Made by a program: the position numbers and the translations under genes. The notes under the pieces were generated by a model. It did not search any database. It was given only the letters and a program-made list of their open reading frames with translations, and was not told the DNA's origin. Below, in pieces: positions 30,781-40,756 of a stretch of 64,000 nt of DNA. Origin of the DNA: Adiantum capillus-veneris. Its lineage: Eukaryota; Streptophyta; Polypodiopsida; Polypodiales; Pteridaceae. Every line of letters begins with the position of its first letter. The stretch's first letter is position 1. Where the stretch lies: the NCBI GenBank assembly GCA_014529385.2, contig CM043960.1, positions 38,911,281 through 38,975,280 on the forward strand, given 5' to 3'.

Positions 30781-32190
30781 GAAATGGTAGTTGGGGCTAT
30801 AAAGCTAAATCTCCCTTTATTTCAAGGTAGTGATGCCTTACCCGACATAATGCATTTCTTGGAAATACGGGAATGTCCACCAGATCTGACAAAGGGCAGA
30901 AGCAATGGCTCACCAGGAAGGCCACAACGTATCAACTTATCACTAACGGTTTGTATTGTAAGGGTAAGGACCAAGTACTCAGGAAGGTCCCTCTCTCTAA
31001 TGAAATTACTGGGATAATTACCAACTGTCATGATGGTAGTTGTGGTGATCACTTTGCCCTAGATATAACAAGCAAGAAAATCTTGCAGGCTGGTTTTGTA
31101 TGGCCTAGACTCAATCGTGATGTACACCACTGGTGTAACACATGTAAATTGTGTCAAAGGGCCGGCACCAGGTCACTCATGCCTGAACCACAGACACCTA
31201 TCCTTTCATATGTACCATTTGAAAAATGGGGTATATATGCCATATGACCATTTCCTAGGGCCAACTCCTCCGGGAAGTTCTATATCATCATGGGAGTCGA
31301 CTATATGACTAGATGGACGGAAGCTACATCCACAACTAGGATCACAGGTGTGGAGGTAGCCAAGTTTGTCTATGATCACATTTGTTGCAAGTTTGGCACA
31401 CCATTAGAAATCATCTCTGATAGAGGGCCAGGTTTTTGAGTAGACTTGGTAGGGGAGTTAATGCAAAAATCAGACATTACAAGGAGGCACTCCACACCAT
31501 ATTACCCTCAATGTAATGGCCTAGTTGAAAAAGTGAATGGAATGATTTGTAAAATTATCACCAAGTAGGTTAACAATCATCCGGGGGATTAGGATAAGTA
31601 TCTACTCCCAGCTTTGTGGGCCTACCATACCTCATTCCATACATCTTTGGGGTTCACCCCATATCATTTGGTATTTGGTAAGGAGGCAATCTTACCTATT
31701 GAGGTGCAACTAGCAAGTCTCACAATAATGGCGAGTCAACTTCAACAACCCAACATACATTTGAAAGATCACATCCTTGACTTGGAATGACTACAGCTGG
31801 ACAGAAAGGAGGAAATCAATCATTATGCGGCACATGCGGAACACAGACGGCTTAGTTTCAATCAACATCTTTAGCACAAAGATTTAAAAAAGGGTATGTT
31901 GGTGCTCCGCTATGACAATCGCTTCGACACACACAAGGATAAGAAGTTCCTACTCTGATTGGAAGGCCCTTTCATCATCAGGAAGAAATATGCCAATAGG
32001 AGTTACTAGCTCATAGAAGCTGATGGTAAGCTTCATAAGACCAGAGTCTATGGATGGCGGCTTAAACCTTATTTCCTACAATTTGATCAAACTCCACCTA
32101 TTGACATTCCTGATGAGGATACACCATCAAACTCCACCTCCAATGACAACGACAAAACAAATGAGTTAGAGGCATAAATGCCTCTAACCT
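30781..32190 (+). pseudogene. G3 integrase
   Basis: The HHCC finger is in the 30873-31247 frame: ITNCHDGSCGDHFALDITSK, then VWPRLNRDVHHWCNTCKLCQ. The core continues in another frame with IIMGVDYMTRWTEA (Asp), IISDRGPGF (Asp), STPYYPQCNGLVEKVNGMI (Glu), then LLPALWAYHTSFHTSLGFTPYHLVFG. The C-terminal domain shows KGMLVLRYDNRFDTHKDKKF, LEGPFIIRKKYANRSY and WRLKPYFLQF. At least six stops and a frameshift near 31245. All three catalytic acidic residues can be read. Confidence 0.85.
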
Positions 32191-32205
32191 TTGAGGGAGG
32201 GCTAA
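32191..32205 (+). other. G3 polypurine tract
   Basis: TTGAGGGAGGGCTAA lies directly before TGACGGCGGG, the start of the 3' LTR. Confidence 0.75.
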
Positions 32206-32364
32206 TGACGGCGGGTTTCCGGAGCCGGGTTGTGGGAACCAACCTCAAAAGGTAAGCTTCATAATGCAAGGAAAAAAATTTAAAAAACATTTTTTGCTTT
32301 TGTCTGTAGATGATCGCCACCGCCACCTTGCCCCCCCCCCCCCCCCCTCCTCCATTATCCACCT

Positions 32365-32458
<94 letters not shown>

Positions 32459-32603
32459 CCCCCCTTCATTATCCCATGCAGCCAATCTCTCTCTCTTCCC
32501 CTCGTTCAACCCATGCAGGGTGCAAGCAATAAAATAACCTCTCGCTCTCTCGTTTGTCAACCCGGGGGGGATGCGATGCAGTACATAAGAACTGTCTTTC
32601 TCA

Positions 32604-32675
<72 letters not shown>

Positions 32676-32924
32676 CCCTAGCCCGATCTCTCACCCCCTC
32701 TCTCCCTCACCCCCGTTCTCCCCCTCGCTCTCTCTCTCCGTCCCTGTGTCGGTAGCCAGGCGCATTATATCACCCTCTCTCTCTCATGTACCTGCACACA
32801 CACACACACACACAAACGTCCCGCACCCCCTCTCTCCCCATCACTCACATTCCTTCCCCATTTCTCACTCACTGTCTCTCCCTCGTTCAGTCCATTCTCT
32901 CTCTCTCATTCTCTCTGTAGCGCA

Positions 32925-33001
<77 letters not shown>

Positions 33002-33318
33002 CCTACACACACACACACACACACACTCTCACCCTCAGTATCTCTCTCCCCATACCCCGCTCTCCCACACTCTCTCTCCATCTCCACACACACACACACA
33101 CACTGTCTCTCTCAGTCAGGATTCAGAAGAATGTGGTTTGGGTGTGTTGTGCCAGAGTGACAAGTCCGAGGCTATGGTACATGTCCTAGCCGCGCTTATG
33201 CTAGGTGGTGCCCCTTTAGAGTTATAGTATAGCACACCTTAGGTGCTACACCCCCTGAGATGATGTTTGAGGATTTCAGGCTATGTGTGATGTAGAGGCC
33301 ACCCCACCCGGCACGTCA
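32206..33318 (+). repeat. G3 3' LTR, microsatellite-rich (1,113 bp)
   Basis: It begins TGACGGCGGGTTTCC after the PPT and ends CACCCGGCACGTCA; the ends form the short inverted repeat TGACG...CGTCA typical of LTRs. Inside are C17 (32331-32347), CT (32370-32456), C9 (32456-32464), AC (32608-32672), CA (32794-32814), CT (32928-32997), CA (33004-33026) and CA (33084-33103). Over a third of the LTR is simple repeat. G2 sequence resumes right after 33318. No matching 5' LTR is in the window, so the right boundary rests on the terminal motif and on the return of G1-like sequence. Confidence 0.7.
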
Positions 33319-33952
33319 TTTCCGACCCTCACTCTCTCTCTATCTTTCTCTGAAAGTGTCAAACTGCAATGAGTTCTAACTTACCCATTTTGCCTATATG
33401 TGTCTGACTTACCCCGAGTGCAATTTGCATACTTACCTTAGTTGGCCTTATATTTCATGTCATACCACTTGCAACTCAAAAGAATCGTTGTTTGGACTTT
33501 TGGTCATCATTTGCTCTTGATTTTGCAATTTATGTTTGAAGTTAGCCCAAAAGTTGAGTTGTATCAAATCACTCCATATTTGTCATGCTTGAAGCTCTTG
33601 CTTTGTAGGTTTGGTGCTTGTTTTCAGAACTTGATTCCAAATTTCCTGGATGTATCAAATTTTTATCATTACTAGGTTAAAAAGCAAAGAAAATCACTAA
33701 AAATTAGTATTATTTGGCCAAAATTATTCCTCACACTCATATGTACATAATCTCTTTCTCAATATCTCTTTTGTCAAAATTTATTGATATGGCTCAACCT
33801 TTGCTAAATAAGAGTAAAAATCTGCTAACAGCTTGTCAAAAAAAAAATTTAAGCATCAAACATAGCTCATACATTGTATACATAATCTCTCAACATCTTG
33901 CAACCTATTATCTTGCAATTTGCTACATCAGCTACTGTAGCCATTGTTGTTA
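33319..33952 (-). repeat. G2 3' end region, homologous to G1 14,088-14,671
   Basis: Starts with an interrupted CT tract (33328-33355) at the place of the long TC tract of G1 and continues with matching landmarks up to the polypurine tract. Non-coding. Probably the inner part of the G2 3' LTR, cut on its far side by G3. Confidence 0.55.
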
Positions 33953-33966
33953 CTTCCCCCTTCCCA
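33953..33966 (-). other. G2 polypurine tract
   Basis: The minus strand reads TGGGAAGGGGGAAG, identical in its core to the G1 tract at 14672-14686. Confidence 0.7.
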
Positions 33967-34246
33967 TTTTGAGTCACTCCGGACGAAGGTTTGTGCGATG
34001 TGCATGGGCAAAAACAAGGTGTTTATGCATGGCCATGTAAGGTGGCCCTATTATGGATAGAGAAGTAATACATTGGGTAATAGAGTGTTGTGGAAGATGT
34101 GGGTACTGAACCAAATGATTAGTGGCTTTTTTCGGCAAGGTTTCATTTTGTGTTCGTTTTTTGAACAAAAGTTTTTGAAGCTCTTTTCTTTGAGGGTTGG
34201 TTTTATGACTAGCCATTGTGTGGTCAAGAGATGATTGGTTGGTACT

Positions 34247-35060
34247 TTAGGAATCCATCTGAGGATTGTTCACAAAGGTTGCAACATGATTGAATTGTTG
34301 GTTGATATTTGTTTCCATTCCCATCGGAATGTTGTTGATTTTTGTGGTGCCTTGGCACTTGAAAATTTGTTTGGCAGTGATTGAGTTACAAGCATTGTCT
34401 TTGGGATCCATAGCTGAGTTGGTTTTTGATGCCATGATTGGTTTTTGGATCTAGACTTTGGTAATGATGTCTGTGCATTTTTCAACAGGTAGTTTTGGTG
34501 TAGAACCAAGCAGTTCTTCCTTTGGTTCACATTCAATTGAATCTTTTTGTTCATCCTAGATGTGATTTTTTTACGCGAATGGCATAACATAAGACTGAAT
34601 AATGAAGTGCGCCATCCTTCCAATCTGCAACAACTTTGTAAGTCCGCATCCATGAAATTCCCAAAATGATGCGCTCGTTGAGATCTGTGTCAGCCATAAT
34701 GTGGAACCGATGTGGCCATTAATTTCCATCAATGTTATTCCGGACATTGTCTTGTCCCAAACTAACCATGGTTTCCTTGTTGGCTACTTTGTGTTCAATC
34801 TTGATTGTTTCAACCATTGATTTTGATAGTTTTAAGTAGGTTGAAAGCTACATTGCATTGACACGTGCTTCAATATCCACAAGTGCCCTTTTGGTTGTTC
34901 CATCAGCTAGCCAGATAGTGATCCAAACATCCATACTACCAAGCTAAATTTGCTCAATTTGAATTGCTGCAATGGAAGGTGGTGGTTGATGTGTTTCCTT
35001 TTGTTTTAAAAATTTAGCCTCCTCTTGTGCTTGATCTTTAACGGCTTGAACTCTCTTTGT
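34247..35060 (-). pseudogene. G2 PR2-like domain and basic tail
   Basis: Reading across frames: MDVWITIWLADGTTKRALVD, then IEARVNAM, a HKVANKETMVSLGQDNVRNN block, FHIMADTDLNERIILGISWM and RTYK. The equivalents in G1 are ADGTIERALVDIGAR, KVAKKGTMDSLGHINL and AVILGVPWMRTYQ. The active-site-like tripeptide is D-I-E (D-I-G in G1), so the Ile in place of Ser/Thr is shared. The basic tail carries QLWIPK at about 34,400, as in G1. Stops and frameshifts abound. Presence in both copies shows that PR2 belongs to the family. Confidence 0.7.
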
Positions 35061-35588
35061 CGCTCCTTAGCTAAGTGTATCATTTCCATTATGTCCGCGG
35101 TGAGAGGTTGTTGATACTTTTTCATCTGCAACCATTTATCCAATCACACATTATCTCTCCCTCTAATGTTGCGAATTGGATAGCTCCACTTGGTGATATG
35201 TCATTGATCGCAAATAGGCCGTTACCCCGCCTTTGAAGTTTCTTGGAATGTTGCTTAAGGTGTATACTAATATGTAGTCACCCTTTTAAAATTCCCTATT
35301 TTTCACATGGGTGTCGTGGAATTGTTTCATTTGTCATTTTTGCACATACATGGCTATAACTGACTGAAGTCCTATCTCATCCAACTACATTAGTTGTTCT
35401 ATTATTTCAAAGAACTCATGCCCCATCCATCCCAAGTTTTGGGCTATGCATAGTGTAAGAATAATAATTCTTCTTGCAATATGGCATTTATACCAAACAC
35501 TAAGTTGAAAAGAGTTGTATTTTATGGTATTTTATATGCTATCTGATATGCCTATATGATTGAATGCTCGGGGAGGTCGTCTAAGAAA
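35061..35588 (-). pseudogene. G2 integrase C-terminal half
   Basis: Minus-strand readings include IQAYQIAYKIPYKTTLFNLV, matching the WAYRVAFKTSIGTTPFNLVFG block of G1. LGWMGHEFFEIIEQLM and a LDEIGLQSVIAMYVQK helix follow, then a GDYILVYTLK-like segment and a KRRGNGLFAINDISPSGAIQ block. It is separated from the core by a ~240-bp foreign segment (35589-35828). Many stops. Confidence 0.75.
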
Positions 35589-35828
35589 AATGTAACCTAT
35601 CACACGAGTTCAACAAAAGGGTATTTAAAGTTCTTGAAACTTACAGAAATATATATACAGAAGGACATTATTTGTTCAAATTTGAAAAAGACTTATAGAT
35701 TTTAAAAGAAAAGGGTACATTATATTCCTAACAAAATTCACAGATAAGGGGTTTTACAAACATATCTTGAACGCACGTGATATGGTAGTTTTACACATAC
35801 TGAACCCCCCGGGATTGAATACAGCATC
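35589..35828. mobile_element. Short insertion in G2 integrase, origin unknown
   Basis: The integrase reading is interrupted between ESRSD (35834 side) and the DDLPEHSIIQAY segment by about 240 bases absent from G1. The tetranucleotide CTAA occurs at both junctions (about 35590 and 35829) and may be a target-site duplication. No terminal inverted repeats or poly-A tail stand out, so the type is open. Confidence 0.4.
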
Positions 35829-36337
35829 ATCTCCTAATCAGATCTAGATTCAGTAACAATCTTTGTGAGCACGGTGCACAATACTTTTTTGGTGCTCTCG
35901 GCCTGTCCATTGACTTGAGGGTGGTATGGACCTGATTTGGAATGAATTATCGTAATTTCATGCAACAAAAAATCAACCATGTCATTGATGAAATGAATTC
36001 CACAATCACTCAGAATCTCAATAGGAAGGCCATATTGTGTGAGAATGTTCTCGTAAAAAAATTGTGCTATGGTTCGAGCATCATTCTTTTGTGTTGCTTT
36101 GGCCTCAACCCATTTGGTCAGATAGTCCATTGCCATGGTAATGTATTGAGCATGTACTCTATATTTTGGTGGTGAGATAGTCCCTACAAAGTCTATTCCC
36201 CATTTGGAAAAAGCGCGTACTCCCATTATTGGTCTCAACAGCAGCATGTCATCTTGTCGCACCGGTACTTTAGTACGTTGGCACACGTCGCATCGCTCCA
36301 CGTAATATTTAGTGTCCATGGACAGAGTAGGCACCAA
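35829..36337 (-). pseudogene. G2 integrase core
   Basis: The frame reads YYVERCDVCQRTKVPVRQDD, FSKWGIDFVGTISPPKY (first Asp) and MDYLTKWVEAKATQKNDART, then YGLPIEILSDCGIHFIND (second Asp) and GPYHPQVNGQAESTKKVL (Glu). The complete DDE triad is readable with no stop, an unusually intact stretch for G2. The CDVC pair (36281-36292) closes the second HHCC module. Truncated at ESRSD by the small insertion. Confidence 0.9.
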
Positions 36338-36990
36338 ATCCTACTAGGAGTATTGCTTTTACAAATTTTTTTTCCAAAAAGTATCCTGCTTGGATCAGCA
36401 TGGGCTTGCGCAAGAATGGGCAGGTACTCATGTTCTGCAATACAAATTCTTAAATTGTCATCCCCTTCGTTTTAATAAAGTTGGTTTTCAATAATACTAT
36501 AGTTTTTAGCTTCATGATGAATCAATCGTATTCTGGTTCTGCTCAAGTTCTCTGGTAGTCTACCTTGCTCCAAGTACTCCACAACGTACTTTGCCCACTT
36601 GGGTGTTGTTGTTATCCTGACCAGTGTAGCATGCCTGCTTGGCTTGTTGATTGTGCAAGCATCACAGAATTGAACATAGTCGTGTACACTTTTTTGCATA
36701 TGAGGTCAATACACTCTAAGTAGAATCAGCCTTTGATATGTTTGCATTGGTGCGTTATGGATACCCATTGTTTGTACATGAGCGTGTTTCAGATATACCT
36801 CCTTTTTGGATGGCTTAATGCATAATATGACTATGCCATCGCATCCTTGTTTGTATAATCGTCATGCAATCAGCACCAAGTTGTGAGATTGCTTGATAAT
36901 GGATGGTTGTCTCTTGATTTTCAATAAACCAACGGTGAGCAATGGTATAACATGTTCACTCCACCTTGGAACCATCTCGATGTTGAAGAG
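36338..36990 (-). pseudogene. G2 duplicated HHCC zinc modules
   Basis: First module: MVPRWSEHVIPLLTVGLL, RLYKQGCDGIVILC, KEVYLKHAHVQTMGIH, RVY-stop-PHMQKSVHDYVQFCDAC (CDAC at 36655-36666). Second module, after PKWAKYVVEYLEQGRL: HHEAKNYSIIENQLY, DDNLRICIAEHEYLPILAQA, with its CDVC at 36281-36292. The two CxxC pairs are 374 bp apart, against 379 bp in G1. His residues of the second module are partly lost. The tandem arrangement therefore predates the split of G1 and G2. Confidence 0.75.
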
Positions 36991-37671
36991 ATCCTGAGTC
37001 AGGAAAATCATCTTTGACCCCTAAAGGAGCTTCCCTATGTAGCACTCGCAACAAATGGTATTCTCTCTAGTGTGTAGTCCCTTTTGATCACCAGCATCAA
37101 ATCAAACTCAAGAAATAATAGGAACCATCAAACGATGCTAACCGTATTGCATGGTCTTCACCAAGTATAACAATGCCTGATAATCCACAAATAACAAAAC
37201 CTTGTTCGCAAGAAGGTAATGTCTAAACTTTTTGACAGAGTACATAATTCCCAAGCCCTCTCTTTATGTGGTAGTGTGATTCCTTTCCACAGTGTTAAGC
37301 TATCTACTGAAGTAATGATTGAAAAATCCATGTTGTTTTTTCTAGGTTGAGCCAAGATACATCTGGTAGCGTGAGCTGATGCATCTACATGAATGTGGAA
37401 AATCTTGTTCTAGTCACGAGCTCTCAAAATTGGAGCAGAAATAAGTTTTTGCTTCAATTGTGAAATCCTATTTCTCATTCCTTGTTCCATTCAAACTTTG
37501 TGATGAGGTAGTAGAGAGAGGTTTTGCAATGATTGTGTACATGTAAATGAATTTGCAATAATATCCACAATGGTCGAATGAAGGCTCGTACCTCTCTAAA
37601 TTTTGTTGGTCTTGGAAAGCAACAATCACTTCTATCTTTGCAAGGTTAGTAGAAATTCCATTCTTAGACAC
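36991..37671 (-). pseudogene. G2 RNase H and RT thumb
   Basis: The 37671-37468 frame starts SKNGISTNLAKIEVIVAFQD and gives FDHCGYYCKFIYMYTIIAKP, the RT thumb/connection. Readings farther left include MDFSIITSVDSL, ERAWELCTLSKSLDITFLRT and a VLLFVDYQALLYLVKTMQYG-like block of RNase H. The sequence breaks at 37671, where CO1 begins. The catalytic YxDD portion of RT is on neither side of CO1. Confidence 0.75.
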
Positions 37672-38401
37672 TATTAGGAAATAAGACGTAGCTAAATAGA
37701 TAATTGAGTAGATTACTTAATGGAGAGAGACATATTTATATACACGAGATTATAGAGTAGAGAGAGAGAGAGAGAGAGAGTACACACGATATACGTGGTT
37801 CACCCAATGTGGGCTACGTCCACGGGAAAGCAGCCACTCAATGGATTTAGTACTTCAAAACAAGAAGTAGTTTACAAAGGGATTATACCCTTAATGGAGC
37901 TCCCGCCTTGCTTCACTCTCACCACCTCACACTCACCTTGTTGCATAACCTTCACACTATGAAATGTGTGTAGAAATGGCCTCCTTTTATAGGCCAAAAG
38001 GGATGCCCTCTCTTATGAGAGACAACCATGTGTAGTCGCCCTTGTGCGAATAAGTCCAAATCGGACCCTCCAATCCGCCCATGTGTGGCCGCCCTTGAGA
38101 AGACAAGTCCGCTTTTGAATTCGGCCACCGGCCATTGACTTCCGACCACCGGCCACTGGCCATTGACTTCCGAACACTTTCCGGCCGCCGTCAGCCATAA
38201 TATTCCGGCGAAAAAAAAAGTATCGGGGGCCTCCGCCCCCAAGGCCTTTAAAGTTGCCCCTGATTCTTGTCCGTGAAAATTTTGGTTTCCGGTGAGTGAT
38301 TTTCCTTCACGCACGATGGCTTCTCCTCATAATGGGGGCCTTACAAATGTGCGCTTTTACCACAGATAATTACAAGGGTAAATCAGGCTCCATACTTAAC
38401 A
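37672..38401 (-). repeat. CO1 3' LTR (730 bp)
   Basis: On the minus strand it starts TGTTAAGTATGGAGCC (38401) and ends ...CGTCTTATTTCCTAATA at 37672, with the final CA mutated to TA. It contains a GA tract (37757-37779). It is about 30 bp longer than the 5' LTR because of a duplicated GGCCACTGGCCATTGACTTCC-type segment near 38,130-38,170. Confidence 0.92.
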
Positions 38402-38412
38402 ATCTCCCACTT
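38402..38412 (-). other. CO1 polypurine tract
   Basis: Minus strand AAGTGGGAGAT directly before the TGTTAAG of the LTR; identical in CO2 (55750-55760). Confidence 0.9.
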
Positions 38413-38461
38413 GGAGACTGATCTCCAAACCAAACCTGTGACTGCTTTCCATTCTGGCTTC

Positions 38462-38722
38462 TTATCCTTGAATGCCGATTGAAGATGAGCAAAAGCTCAA
38501 CTTCTCCTTGTTGACCACCTTTGTAAACATGTCTACAGGATTTTCACTTGTATGCACCTTTCCTAGCTTTAGTTGTCCCTCCTCCAAAAGAGTGCGTATG
38601 AAGTGATATCTCACCTCAATGTGCTTTGTCCTTGAATGAAAGGCTGAGTTCTTCGCAAGATGGATAGCGCTTGGGCTATCACTGTACAAGACACAATTGT
38701 CTTGTTTGAATCCAAGCTCTTC
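38462..38722 (-). pseudogene. CO1 RNase H C-terminus
   Basis: In the frame that continues from the main pol frame after a TGA at 38723, the sequence reads EELGFKQDNCVLYSDSPSAI, HLAKNSAFHSRTKHIEVRYH and FIRTLLEEGQLKLGKVHTSE, then NPVDMFTK. This is the C-terminal part of copia RNase H, including Asp in the YSDSPSAI block and the K-H-I-x-x-R/K-Y-H block. Pol ends at a stop at 38462. Only one nonsense codon separates it from the rest of pol. Confidence 0.88.
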
Positions 38723-40756
38723 TCAGAATCTATGAAGCCACATAATTTCTTTGCTTGCCTCCGTCATTGCTACATACTCTGCTTCCGTGGTAAAAAGTGA
38801 AACCACTTTCTGCAACTTTGAAGCCCAGCTTACTGCTGTGCCTCCAACCGTGAACACATAGCCAATAGTGCTCCTTCGAGTATCTTTGTCACCTGCCATA
38901 TCTGCATCAGCATACCCTTCTAGAAAAATATCAGTTCCTCCAAAATACAAATCATTTGTTGTTGTCCCTTTTAGATACCTAAGTATCCACTTCACAGCTT
39001 GCCAATGCTCTTTACCTGGGTTGTCCATGAACCTACTCACAACTCCCACTGCATGTGCAATGTCTGGCCTTGTCCAGACCATAGCATACATTAGAGAACC
39101 TACCGCTGCAGCATATGTAACTTTAGACATATAGGCTATCTCCTCTTGTGTCTTTGGACACATATCCTTCGTTAGTTTAAAATGACCAGCCAAAGGTGTA
39201 GAAACTGGTTTTGCATTTTGCATTGCAAAACTTTCTAGTAGCTTCTTGATGTAATGTTCTTGAGATAGCTTTATTGTCTTCTTCGTCCTGTCCCTTGATA
39301 TTTTCATACCAAGTATCCTCTTTGCAGCACCTAAATCTTTCATTGAAAAAGATTTGGACAGCTCCTCTTTTAGGTCTTTGATGTCCTGCATGTTAGCACT
39401 TGCAATCAACATGTCATCAACATACAACATTAGGATGATGAATTTCCCATCTCCCAAATTCTCCGTGTAGACGCAGTGATCGGAGTTGCATCTTGTGAAT
39501 CCATGATCCAACATCCATCGATCAAACTTCAAGTACCATTGTCTTAATGCTTGCTTTAAACCATACAAGCTCTTCTTTAATCTGCAAACCATTTTCTCCT
39601 TACCTTTTACTTCATACCCCTTTGGTTGAAGCATGTAGATTTCCTCCTCTACGTCACCGTGAGGGAATGCCGTATTTACATCCATTTGCTCGAGATTTAG
39701 ATCATGAGCAGCCACAAGGCTTAAGACAAGCCTAATTGAGTTCATTTTTACAACAGGAGAAAATATTTCATTGAAGTCAATACCTTTCTTTTGAGAAAAA
39801 CCTTTTACCACAAGCCTAAACTTGTACCTTTTCTTCCCACCTTCTTCTTCCTTTAGCTTGTACACCCATTTGTTTTGAAGTGCCCGCTTACCTTTAGGCA
39901 ACTCAACCAACTCCCATGTTCGGTTGCGATGTAGTGAGTCCATCTCCACTTGCATGCTCTTCGTCCATTCTTCTTTGGATTCATGTTTCATAGCTTCTTC
40001 ATATGATTCCGGCTCTCCAGAATCTGAGATCAAGATATGGTTGAAGGAAGGAACAAACCTTTCTGGAGGTCTACTTGCTCTTGTAGATCTTCGGGGAATA
40101 GATTGAGGCTCCTCATTTGGTTGACGTTGTTGCACATTGTCAACGTTTGCAGTCCTTGAGTCTTCACCGTTCTCAAGCTCCATGTACTCATCACATGTTT
40201 CTTTTGTTTGTTTTCTTTCCAAGTAATCTTTGTACATATTTTGTTCGTTAAAAATTACATCCCTACTCCTTAAGATTTTACCATCTTCAGAATTCCATAG
40301 GCGATACCCAAAGTCTCCTTCTCCATAGCCAATGAAGAAACACTTTTTGGACTTTGCATCTAACTTTGATCTTAGGCTTCTATCTATGTGCATGAAAGCC
40401 TCACACCCAAACACTTTGAGAAATGCATAATTCACCGGTTTACCTGTCCATGCCTCTTTTGGAACTCCCCCATCCAATGCCGTTGAGGGTGACCGATTGA
40501 TTAAGTACACAGACGTACTTACAGCTTCCGTCCAAAGCTCAAGCGGTAGGCCTGCATGTAGCCGCATGCTTCGTGCTCGTTCCATGATTGTCCTGTTCAT
40601 CCTTTCCGAAATCCCATTTTGTTGAGGTGTCCTTGGGGTTGTCCTTTGCCTCCGAATGCCATTGCTAGCACAAAAGCTTTCAAAAGCTTGGCTGCAATAT
40701 TCGCCTCCATTGTCGGATCTGAGGCATTTAACCTTGGTACCTGTTTCATTCTCCAC
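38723..40756 (-). CDS. CO1 integrase core, reverse transcriptase and RNase H (677 codons)
   Basis: The longest open frame of the window. Integrase: [20 protein letters not shown] (Asp), [20 protein letters not shown] (Glu), WTEAVSTSVYLINRSPST and the KVFGCEAFMHI block of the integrase C-terminal region. RT: EWTKSMQVEMDSLHRNRTWE, NKWVYKLKEEEGGKKRYKFR, VVKGFSQKKGIDFNEIFSPV, DVNTAFPHGDVEEEIYMLQP and the catalytic LYVDDMLIA (YVDD). RNase H: GYADADMAGDKDTRRSTIGY and EAEYVAMTEASKE. It starts inside integrase after a TAG (about 40769) that cuts the first part of the core, and ends at TGA 38723. An enzyme fusion of Ty1/copia type, nearly intact. Confidence 0.93.
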   Translation of the reverse strand: MENETGTKVKCLRSDNGGEYCSQAFESFCASNGIRRQRTTPRTPQQNGISERMNRTIMERARSMRLHAGLPLELWTEAVSTSVYLINRSPSTALDGGVPKEAWTGKPVNYAFLKVFGCEAFMHIDRSLRSKLDAKSKKCFFIGYGEGDFGYRLWNSEDGKILRSRDVIFNEQNMYKDYLERKQTKETCDEYMELENGEDSRTANVDNVQQRQPNEEPQSIPRRSTRASRPPERFVPSFNHILISDSGEPESYEEAMKHESKEEWTKSMQVEMDSLHRNRTWELVELPKGKRALQNKWVYKLKEEEGGKKRYKFRLVVKGFSQKKGIDFNEIFSPVVKMNSIRLVLSLVAAHDLNLEQMDVNTAFPHGDVEEEIYMLQPKGYEVKGKEKMVCRLKKSLYGLKQALRQWYLKFDRWMLDHGFTRCNSDHCVYTENLGDGKFIILMLYVDDMLIASANMQDIKDLKEELSKSFSMKDLGAAKRILGMKISRDRTKKTIKLSQEHYIKKLLESFAMQNAKPVSTPLAGHFKLTKDMCPKTQEEIAYMSKVTYAAAVGSLMYAMVWTRPDIAHAVGVVSRFMDNPGKEHWQAVKWILRYLKGTTTNDLYFGGTDIFLEGYADADMAGDKDTRRSTIGYVFTVGGTAVSWASKLQKVVSLFTTEAEYVAMTEASKEIMWLHRF

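Larger units (their letters stand above)
27881..33318 (+). mobile_element. G3: Tat-like Ty3/gypsy element with two RNase H domains, 5' part missing
   Basis: Plus-strand order: gag-PR linker, protease, RT, RNase H, additional RNase H (aRNH), integrase, PPT and a 3' LTR (32206-33318). The aRNH between RNase H and integrase is the mark of the Tat lineage (Ogre/Retand-type). No gag capsid, PBS or 5' LTR was found upstream of 27881, where G1 sequence begins, so the copy is 5'-truncated or recombined. Stops and frameshifts throughout. Confidence 0.8.

Noticed and set aside
32264-33189. Long open frames over CT and CA tracts (poly-Leu/Ser, His/Thr, Arg/Glu)
   Set aside because: These are artefacts of simple repeats, which lack stop codons in several frames; they lie inside the G3 LTR.
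33319-33323. TTTCC as a target-site duplication of G3
   Set aside because: No 5' LTR of G3 is present in the window, so the second copy cannot be checked.
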